From NCBI GenBank assembly GCA_964571375.1, contig CAZNBL010000021.1, positions 1 to 20,065 on the forward strand: a stretch of 20,065 bases of DNA. The letters are read 5' to 3'. Each line of letters opens with the position of its first letter. Within the stretch, counting starts at the first letter, position 1. The position numbers were made by a program, and so were the translations under genes. The notes beneath the pieces are model-generated. The model worked only from the letters and a program-made list of their open reading frames with translations, was not told where the DNA came from and made no database searches. Shown in pieces: positions 14,120 through 20,065 of this stretch. This stretch comes from JAFTYR01 sp964571375. GTDB taxonomy: Bacteria; Pseudomonadota; Gammaproteobacteria; Burkholderiales; Burkholderiaceae_F.

Positions 14120-15383
14120 AGCGCAGTGCCTCCGCAGGCTGAATCTTGGATGCTCTCCAGCTCGGATAAACCGTTGCCAGCAAAGACAGCAGCAAAGAGA
14201 AGAGAGCGATCGGAACAATATCTTCCGCCCTCGGATCGCTCGGCATCGCGGAAATAAAATAGATTTCCTTCGGCAGGAACTGAATACCGAAGAGCTGTTC
14301 GATAAAGGCGACAATACCCTCGACATTGCAGGCAATCAGCAAACCGAAAAATACGCCGAGACCCACGCCGAGCAGACCGATCACCGCGCCCTGAATCATG
14401 AAGATCTTCATGATCGAGCCCTGAGTGGCGCCGAGCGTGCGCAAAATCGCAATATCGCTTCTCTTGGAATTGACAGTCATCACCAACGAAGAGACCAGGC
14501 CGAAGGCTCCCACCAAAACGATCAGGAACAGGATGATCCACATCATGCGTTTTTCAACCTGTACGGCCGCGAACCAAGTACGGTTCTGTCTCGACCAGTC
14601 GATTGCAAAGGTGCCGCTGTCCATCTGAGCATTCATGAGCATCGCTTTGGCCGGCGCGCTCTGCATATCTTTAAGTTTCAGTCTCAATCCGTTGGGGCCG
14701 CCCGTGCGGAAAAGAGCCGCAGCATCCTTTAAGTGCACGAAGCACATGGCACTGTCGAATTCGTAGTGACCGGAATTAAAGACTCCGGCAACCGTAAACT
14801 GCCGCACTCTCGGAATAGTTCCCGCCGGCGTGTACTGTCCCTGCGGAATCATCAGGGAAACCTTGTCGCCCGGCAGCACGCCGAGGCTTCTGGCGAGATC
14901 TTCGCCGAGAATAATCTGATAGGCGCCGCCCTTAAGGTTTGAAAGCAGCGACGGACGCATCGCACGGACAATATCGCTCACACGGCCTTCTTCTGCGGGA
15001 TCGATACCGCGGATCATCGCTCCTTTGACGTTGACGCCGCTTGCCACAAGACCCTGACCGCGCACATAAAGCGCAGACCCCGTCACATCGGGATCGGCAT
15101 CCATCTGCTTTTGAATCGTCGTCCAATCGACGCGAGGTCCGCCGGTACTGACAATTTCAATATGAGAAAGCACGGAAAGCATCCGGTCTCTCACATCTCT
15201 TTGGAAGCCGTTCATCACGGACAGCACGATGATCAGCGCCATAACGCCGACGGCAATCGAAAGCATGGAGAGTCCCGAAATAAACGAGACGAAACCGTCT
15301 TTACGACTTGCCTTGGATGCATGCGTGTAACGCATGCCGATAAGCCATTCGAACGGCATTTTCGACGGAATAGGAAATTTCAC
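14112..15383 (-). CDS. LolC/LolE-family lipoprotein-releasing permease
   Basis: Inner-membrane subunit of the lipoprotein-releasing ABC transporter. The 423 residues show the FtsX/MacB-type layout. TM1 is at about 33-57 after LIGMRYTHA, followed by a large periplasmic domain. Three further membrane segments lie at about 280-305, 325-355 and 390-410, and the end is YPSWRASKIQPAEALRYE. The loop PQGQYTPAGTIPRVRQFTV corresponds to the LolC hook that contacts LolA. Only one permease gene is present here, so the complex may be a homodimer (LolF type), or a second gene lies elsewhere. The start is taken as GTG at 15383 because AAGGG lies 8 bases upstream; an ATG 8 codons later (15359) has no ribosome site but fits the E. 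coli length. First gene of the operon, with a predicted divergent promoter. Confidence 0.93.
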   Translation of the reverse strand: MKFPIPSKMPFEWLIGMRYTHASKASRKDGFVSFISGLSMLSIAVGVMALIIVLSVMNGFQRDVRDRMLSVLSHIEIVSTGGPRVDWTTIQKQMDADPDVTGSALYVRGQGLVASGVNVKGAMIRGIDPAEEGRVSDIVRAMRPSLLSNLKGGAYQIILGEDLARSLGVLPGDKVSLMIPQGQYTPAGTIPRVRQFTVAGVFNSGHYEFDSAMCFVHLKDAAALFRTGGPNGLRLKLKDMQSAPAKAMLMNAQMDSGTFAIDWSRQNRTWFAAVQVEKRMMWIILFLIVLVGAFGLVSSLVMTVNSKRSDIAILRTLGATQGSIMKIFMIQGAVIGLLGVGLGVFFGLLIACNVEGIVAFIEQLFGIQFLPKEIYFISAMPSDPRAEDIVPIALFSLLLSLLATVYPSWRASKIQPAEALRYE

Positions 15384-15413
15384 AGTTTTTTTCCCTTCTT
15401 TGATACAGAAGCC

Positions 15414-15441
15414 ATTCTAGCGACTCGCTCCAACCTGTAAA
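15414..15441 (-). promoter_or_regulatory. Promoter of the lol operon (reverse side of a divergent promoter)
   Basis: On the reverse strand TTTACA (15436-15441), 16-bp spacer, TAGAAT (15414-15419). Each box matches the consensus at 5 of 6 positions. The predicted start leaves a leader of roughly 24 bases before the GTG. Confidence 0.6.
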
Positions 15442-15443
15442 AT
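15415..15443 (+). promoter_or_regulatory. Promoter of the RpfE-like gene (forward side)
   Basis: An extended -10 TGTAAAAT (hexamer TAAAAT at 15438-15443) with a weak -35 TTCTAG (15415-15420) at 17 bp. Only 7 bases separate the -10 from the ATG at 15451, and the -10 overlaps the -35 of the opposing lol promoter. Confidence 0.5.
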
Positions 15444-15450
15444 CCTACGA

Positions 15451-16482
15451 ATGCCTTCTTGTATATTTTTATTCCCCAATTCGCTCATCCCGTCGGGCAC
15501 ATCCGACCGGGATGCATTTCCGTGCGTGCCCGAAGCACTCCGCAATCTGATGCTCGGCGCCGAAGCACCTTCCTGCGCTTCGATTTTCTCCAATGAAGAA
15601 CTCGACGGATACGCCGCCGCTCAATGGATCTGGATGAAGATCACCTCGCGCGGAACGTTGCTGCCCGCCGCCCCCTACCTCTGGAAGGGTCAGGGCGGTT
15701 ATCAGATCAGCCATCAGTTCTGGCACATGGCGCCCTACATCAAGCGTAACGGCGTACTCGAAGAAGCCGAACTCGCGCTCGACGAAGACGAAGAATGTCT
15801 GCTCAGAGATCTTCTGACACCGCTGCTCCGCCGCTACAAGCTCGACTTTCAGCTCACGTCTCAGGGTCTTTTTGCCACACGCCGCATCCCGTGGAATGTC
15901 ATCAGTTCCCCCTGGCAGGCTCAGAAGGGCAAAGCCCCCTTCGAACCCGAAGGCGAAGATGCCGAAAACATGAAGGAAATGACAGCGGCAGTCGAAGAAG
16001 CATTCCGCGATTCCGAAGTCAACGAATACCGACGCTCCAAGGGCCTGGAACCGATCGACGGACTTTGGACAAGCGGCGGCGGTCACGAAGAACGCATCCT
16101 TCCGCCCACGCAGGTCCGTGCTCTGCAGACGACCAATGCGCTCTACCGCGGTATTGCCGATGCCTCCGGGCTCATCATCGACATGATGACCGGACCGCAG
16201 GACAAGTGGCCGGACTGCCCGCCCGGAGACCGTATCGTGGTGTTCGACGCCCTCGGCGAAGCCCGCGACGCCGAAACACGCAACAAGCTCTGGCAGGAAG
16301 CCTCCGATCGCATCGTTTCTTTGGTCGGCAAACTCGAAACCACCGAAACTTACGAAATCATTTTTGTCGCTACCGACGGCAAGCGCATCAGCACGCTCGT
16401 CAAAAAAGACAAAATGCCCTCGATTGCTTTCTGGAAAAAGAAGAACGACTTCATCGACGCCTGGCTTTGTCCGAATCCGTAA
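15451..16482 (+). CDS. RpfE-like conserved protein upstream of recJ
   Basis: A 343-residue soluble protein without signal peptide or membrane segments. Its place directly before recJ, and the segment LLPAAPYLW (about 70-78) followed by a histidine-bearing SHQFWHMAPY (88-96), fit the proteins annotated in Beta- and Gammaproteobacteria as RpfE type or phosphoglycerate mutase-like. Xanthomonas rpfE lies in a region that also contains recJ and prfB (from memory). I see no phosphoglycerate mutase active-site motif that would support enzyme activity. The ATG at 15451 matches the expected N-terminal hydrophobic strand (IFLFPNSLIP). It has no ribosome site and sits right after a -10 box, so the mRNA may be leaderless. 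Function unknown. It precedes recJ by 8 bases. Confidence 0.75.
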   Translation: MPSCIFLFPNSLIPSGTSDRDAFPCVPEALRNLMLGAEAPSCASIFSNEELDGYAAAQWIWMKITSRGTLLPAAPYLWKGQGGYQISHQFWHMAPYIKRNGVLEEAELALDEDEECLLRDLLTPLLRRYKLDFQLTSQGLFATRRIPWNVISSPWQAQKGKAPFEPEGEDAENMKEMTAAVEEAFRDSEVNEYRRSKGLEPIDGLWTSGGGHEERILPPTQVRALQTTNALYRGIADASGLIIDMMTGPQDKWPDCPPGDRIVVFDALGEARDAETRNKLWQEASDRIVSLVGKLETTETYEIIFVATDGKRISTLVKKDKMPSIAFWKKKNDFIDAWLCPNP

Positions 16483-16490
16483 GAGCTGCC

Positions 16491-18215
16491 ATGACTCAAT
16501 TTTCCATCCGACGCTTTAATCCGACGGTTGTCCGCTCTTTGGTCAATCAGGGTTTTGAAGAACCGCTTGCACGCGCACTTGCCTCCCGCGGCATCACGTG
16601 CGTGCAGGATACCGATCTGCAGCTCAATGCACTGCTTGCTCCCGCAGAACTTAAAAACTGCGGTAAAGCTGCCGCCATACTTGCCGATGCAATTGTCTCG
16701 GGCGAGGCGATTACGATCGTCGGCGACTACGACTGCGACGGAGCTACAGCCACTTCGGTTGCGCTCCTCGGCTTAAAGCGCCTCGGTGCGAAAAACGTGA
16801 ACTACATCATTCCGGACCGTGAAAAAGACGGTTACGGCATTTCGCCCGCTCTGGTCGAAAAGGCTCATGCCTCGGGCTGCCGGCTCATCATTACCGTCGA
16901 CAACGGTATTTCGGCGCACACAGCGATCAAGCGGGCCCGCGAACTCGGCATCCGCACACTCGTCACCGACCACCATCTGGCGGCAGACACTCTCCCGGAA
17001 GCCGACTGTATCGTCAATCCGAATCAGCCGGGCGACAGCTTCCCGAGCAAATTCCTGGCCGGCGTCGGCGTCATGTTCTACGTCCTTTTGGCTACTCGTG
17101 CCGAAATGCGCAACAGAGGCATCTTCGACGTCAAAACTCAGCCCAACCTGCTCGCTCTTATCGATCTCGTCGCACTCGGCACAGTTGCCGACGTCGTCCC
17201 GCTCGATAAAAACAACCGCATCCTGGTTTCCAAAGGACTTGAGAGAATCCGCTCGGGATACATGCACCCGGGCGTTGCAGCACTGCTCAACATCAGTAAG
17301 CGCAATGCCTGCAGCCTTACGGCCACCGACCTCGGTTTCGCTCTGGCGCCGCGCATCAACGCCGCAGGCCGTCTCTCCGACATCCGTTGCGGCATCGAAT
17401 GCCTGACCTCGGTGAATCCGGCGGCCGCTCTTCGTTTTGCCGACGAACTCAATACGCTCAACGATCAGCGAAAGGAAAAGGAAAAAAGCGGTCTTGAAGA
17501 AGCTCTTGCCCAGATGGGCACCGTCGAATTGGACGACAGCCGCTCGATCTGCCTTTACCGCAACAACTGGCACTCCGGCATCGTCGGACTGATTGCATCG
17601 CGCATCAAAGAAAAGAGCTACCGTCCGACTATTTGCTTTGCCTCCAATCAGGAGTACGGCGACAACGGTGAGTTAAAGGGTTCCGGACGCTCCATTCAGG
17701 GCGTGCATCTTCGCGACGCACTCGATATCGTCGACAAAACGAATCCGGGACTGATCGAGAGATTCGGCGGTCACGCTCAGGCCGCCGGTCTTACGATCAA
17801 AAAAGAAAACTTTGAGAAATTCAAAGAAGCCTTTGAAGCCGTCATTCAGAAAGTAGCACCGACAGATGCCTTCAACCGCACTCTGATGACCGACGGCGAA
17901 CTCTTTGCGAGCGACTTCACGCTGCAGCTTGCGCAGAGCATTCAGCAGCATGTCTGGGGAAGCGGCTTCCCCGAACCGATTTTCATGAATCAATTCCGCG
18001 TGATCAAGCAGGACCTGCTCAAGGGCGAACACCTTCGCTTAAAGCTTGAAACCGACGGTATCGAATTAAACGGCATCTGGTTCCGACACAAGGATCCGCT
18101 GCCGGAAAAGGTCACGCTGGCCTACCGTCTCTCGGTCAATGAATGGGCCGGACGACGCACAATCCAGCTGATGATCGAGGCGGCGGAAGATACCGCCGAC
18201 GATTTTGCATCTTAA
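16491..18215 (+). CDS. recJ: Single-stranded-DNA-specific 5'-3' exonuclease RecJ
   Basis: Degrades single-stranded DNA 5' to 3' in recombination, mismatch and base-excision repair. The 574 residues match E. coli RecJ (577). The DHH phosphoesterase motifs are visible: VGDYDCDG (77-84), ITVDNGIS (134-141), VTDHHL (158-163), then DLVALGTVADVVPL. The DHHA1 domain follows, with SGIVGLIASRIKEKSYRP, GSGRSIQG and RFGGHAQAAGLTI, and a C-terminal OB-like domain comes last. The DYDCDG motif has Cys where DYDADG is more usual; the aspartates are kept. The frame is open far upstream within the previous gene, but the family start is the ATG at 16491, with a modest AAGAG five bases upstream overlapping the end of the RpfE-like gene. 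Confidence 0.97.
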   Translation: MTQFSIRRFNPTVVRSLVNQGFEEPLARALASRGITCVQDTDLQLNALLAPAELKNCGKAAAILADAIVSGEAITIVGDYDCDGATATSVALLGLKRLGAKNVNYIIPDREKDGYGISPALVEKAHASGCRLIITVDNGISAHTAIKRARELGIRTLVTDHHLAADTLPEADCIVNPNQPGDSFPSKFLAGVGVMFYVLLATRAEMRNRGIFDVKTQPNLLALIDLVALGTVADVVPLDKNNRILVSKGLERIRSGYMHPGVAALLNISKRNACSLTATDLGFALAPRINAAGRLSDIRCGIECLTSVNPAAALRFADELNTLNDQRKEKEKSGLEEALAQMGTVELDDSRSICLYRNNWHSGIVGLIASRIKEKSYRPTICFASNQEYGDNGELKGSGRSIQGVHLRDALDIVDKTNPGLIERFGGHAQAAGLTIKKENFEKFKEAFEAVIQKVAPTDAFNRTLMTDGELFASDFTLQLAQSIQQHVWGSGFPEPIFMNQFRVIKQDLLKGEHLRLKLETDGIELNGIWFRHKDPLPEKVTLAYRLSVNEWAGRRTIQLMIEAAEDTADDFAS

Positions 18216-18228
18216 GGCGACTGATTTC

Positions 18229-18257
18229 TCAACAAAATCAATCGGAAGCCTTATAAT
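18229..18257 (+). promoter_or_regulatory. Candidate promoter of prfB
   Basis: TCAACA (18229-18234), 17-bp spacer, perfect TATAAT (18252-18257) in the 79-base gap after recJ. The expected start gives a leader of about 30 bases. No terminator follows recJ, so readthrough from recJ is also likely. Confidence 0.65.
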
Positions 18258-18294
18258 TTTCTATTTTTAAACAACCATAAAGAGTGTTTTGCTG

Positions 18295-19399
18295 ATGGAT
18301 GTCGAACGACTGAACCTAATTGCTACCGGCGCCGAAGATCTCCTTGCTCGTCTCCACGAGCTTCGGGGGTATCTTTGACTACGATGAAAAAGAAAGACGC
18401 CTGGAAGAAGTAAACCGCGAAATTGAAGATCCCGACCTCTGGAACAATCCGGACCGCGCTCAGGAAATCTCCAAAGAAAAGAAACGTCTCGAAGACGTTG
18501 TCCTTAACATCCGCAACCTGGAAGCAGGTCTGAAGGATTCCCTTGAACTCTTTGAAATGTCCAAGGAAGAAGGCGACGAAGACACGCTCATTTCCATTGA
18601 AGGCGATGTCGGCGAGATGAGAAAAGAAGTCGAACATCTCGAATTCAAGAGAATGTTCGATCAGCCTCACGACCAGAACAACTGCTTCCTCGAAATTCAG
18701 GCCGGTGCCGGCGGTACCGAAGCCCAGGACTGGGCAAGCATGCTTGAACGCATGTACCTGAAGTTCGGCGAACGTCAGGGTTTCAGCCCCGAACTCATCG
18801 AAGAAACCGAAGGTGATGTCGCAGGTATCAAGGGCTGTACCATTAAGATGACAGGTGACTTTGCTTACGGCTGGCTCAGAACCGAAACCGGTATTCACCG
18901 CCTGGTCCGTAAGAGTCCGTTTGACTCCAACGCACGACGCCACACTTCCTTCGTCTCTGTTTTCGTCTATCCGGAAGTCGACGATTCCTTCGAAATCGAG
19001 ATCAACCCGGCAGACCTTCGCATCGATACGTTCCGCGCATCCGGTGCCGGCGGTCAGCACATTCAGAAGACAGACTCCGCTGTTCGTATTACGCACATCC
19101 CGACCGGCACGGTCGCGGTCTGCCAGAACGGCCGAAGCCAGCACCAGAACAAGGCCGATGCGATGGCAGTGCTCAAGTCCAAGCTCTATGAACTTGAACT
19201 TCGCAAGCGCCAGGCTGCTCAGCAGGAACTCGAAGACAGCAAGAGCGATATTTCCTGGGGTCACCAGATCCGCTCCTACGTGCTCGACCAGTCCCGCGTC
19301 AAGGATCTGCGTACCAACGTAGAAACCGGCAACACCACAGCAGTGCTCGACGGCGACATCGAACAGTTCATCGAAGCCAGCCTCAAGCAGGGAGTCTGA
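18295..19399 (+). CDS. prfB: Peptide chain release factor 2 (with +1 programmed frameshift)
   Basis: RF2 recognises UGA and UAA stop codons and triggers release of the finished protein. The gene is in two frames. Codons 1-27 (MDVERLNL to RGYL) end at an in-frame TGA (18376-18378). Skipping T18376 continues as DYDEKERRLEEV to the stop at 19397-19399, giving 367 residues (E. coli 365). The tripeptide SPF in RKSPFDSN gives UGA/UAA specificity, and GGQ in RASGAGGQHIQKTDSAV is the hydrolysis motif. The ATG at 18295 has only a weak ribosome site (AGAG, about 11 bases upstream). An annotation from the second frame alone would lose the N terminus. Confidence 0.97.
18364..18379 (+). promoter_or_regulatory. 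RF2 programmed +1 frameshift site
   Basis: CGGGGGTATCTTTGAC: an internal Shine-Dalgarno-like GGGGG, then CTT at the slip position, then TGA followed by C. It is the same as the E. coli site except that the first base is C instead of A. Low RF2 lets the ribosome slip from CTT to TTT and read on, so RF2 sets its own level. Confidence 0.95.
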
Positions 19400-20065
19400 T
19401 GCCCATGCGCACGATGACTTTCATTACAGGCGCTTCCCGCGGTCTCGGCCTTGAGCTTGCCCGCGCGCTTCTGCGCGAGGGCGACACGGTCGTAACCATG
19501 GAAAGAAAGCCGTCTGCCGCACTTGTTGAAGAAGCTAAGGCTAAGGGTTGCGAATTCATCCAATTCTCGGTCAATCTCATCGACCTGAACTCCGGTATTT
19601 CGCTCCTGCAGTGGTGGCTGAGCCAGAACGAGAACTCCAAGAAGTTCGACCGTATCGTGCTCATCAACAATGCCGGTACTCTCGGCCAGGTCGGTTTTAT
19701 CGAAGACGGCACCGCTCAGGGTGCCGCCGACTGCATCCGCGTCAACTTCGAAGCTCCGCTTCTTCTGATGCAGGCTTTCCTGCGCGAAACCGAAGAGTGG
19801 TCCGCAGAAAAGCGCATCATGAACATCTCGTCGGGTGCCGGCCGCAAGGCTGTTCCGGGCTGGTCCATGTACTGCTCCACCAAGGCAGCGCTTGACCGCG
19901 TAACCGAAACGATCGCTCTGGATGAAAGCCGCAAGGTCAACGGTGCAAAACTCTGCGCCGTTGCTCCGGGCGTGGTCGACACCGATATGCAGCTCGCCAT
20001 CCGTTCGAGCGATCCGGTGGGCTTCCCCGCAGCCGACAGATTTAAGAAACTTTACGAAGACAATC
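19399..20065 (+). CDS. Short-chain dehydrogenase/reductase, cut by window end
   Basis: NAD(P)-dependent oxidoreductase of the classical SDR family; 222 residues are visible and the frame is open at the window end. It shows the cofactor-binding TGASRGLG (10-17), NNAG (90-93), a catalytic serine in ISSGAG (143-148) and the catalytic YCSTK (158-162), followed by VAPGVVDTDMQ. The C-terminal pattern resembles sepiapterin/benzil reductase-like SDRs (YueD type), but the substrate cannot be told. The ATG at 19399 overlaps the prfB stop (TGATG) with GGGAG four bases upstream, so translation is probably coupled to prfB. ATGs at 19405 and 19414 are possible alternatives. Confidence 0.9.
   Translation, partial: MPMRTMTFITGASRGLGLELARALLREGDTVVTMERKPSAALVEEAKAKGCEFIQFSVNLIDLNSGISLLQWWLSQNENSKKFDRIVLINNAGTLGQVGFIEDGTAQGAADCIRVNFEAPLLLMQAFLRETEEWSAEKRIMNISSGAGRKAVPGWSMYCSTKAALDRVTETIALDESRKVNGAKLCAVAPGVVDTDMQLAIRSSDPVGFPAADRFKKLYEDN

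Noticed and set aside
14120..14335. 72-codon N-terminal extension of lolD
   Set aside because: It lies in the 3' end of the permease gene in another frame; the ATG at 14119 has a GGAGG and gives the normal LolD length.
15795..16490. Upstream extension of the recJ frame by 232 codons
   Set aside because: It overlaps the RpfE-like gene in another frame and has a low-complexity Arg/Ser-rich composition; RecJ proteins begin near the ATG at 16491.
18222..18240. AT-rich hairpin TGATTT/AAATCA after recJ as a terminator
   Set aside because: Short weak stem with no T-run, and it overlaps the -35 of the prfB promoter.

Overview
The window looks like a chromosomal housekeeping region from a betaproteobacterium of the order Burkholderiales, most likely a gut anaerobe of the Sutterellaceae (Sutterella/Parasutterella type). 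That placement is inferred from gene order and protein style, not from a database search. The support is the thrS-infC-rpmI-rplT-pheS-pheT-ihfA order, a single LolC/E-type permease with lolD, an RpfE-like gene next to recJ and prfB, and moderate GC with C-ending codons. I see no insertion sequence, prophage, CRISPR array or rRNA gene. There is one assembly gap of exactly 100 N (7600-7699).

Left part (1-8030, all on the minus strand). Reading in the direction of transcription there are two tRNA-Val(GAC) genes, each with its own promoter and one interrupted by the gap. Next comes the translation operon thrS, infC, rpmI, rplT, pheS, pheT, ihfA, and then tRNA-Pro(GGG), cut by the window edge. The operon carries a plausible promoter before thrS, an AT-rich hairpin between infC and rpmI, and a strong terminator-like hairpin between rplT and pheS that could act as an attenuator. 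It ends in an intrinsic terminator after ihfA. infC appears to start at a rare ATA codon, which fits the known IF3 autoregulation through non-AUG starts.

Middle part (8031-15383, all minus). An apparently monofunctional (p)ppGpp synthetase gene, relA, is separated by a roughly 390-base gene-poor stretch from a two-gene unit made of a double-ACT regulator-like protein and a UPF0210 (DUF711/PFL-like) protein of unknown function. Upstream of these is a lol operon: a LolC/E-family permease, lolD and a TatD-family hydrolase, with overlapping or nearly abutting stop and start codons.

Right part (15451-20065, all plus). From a shared divergent promoter region run an RpfE-like protein of unknown function, recJ, prfB with the classical +1 programmed frameshift, and a short-chain dehydrogenase cut by the window end. 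lysS, the usual neighbour after prfB in related bacteria, is not present at this place.

The strongest unexplained signal is a shared design in the three tRNA promoters. Each has a TTGC-type -35, a spacer of exactly 17 bp and a TATA-type -10, and each spacer contains a dyad symmetry whose two arms differ together from promoter to promoter.
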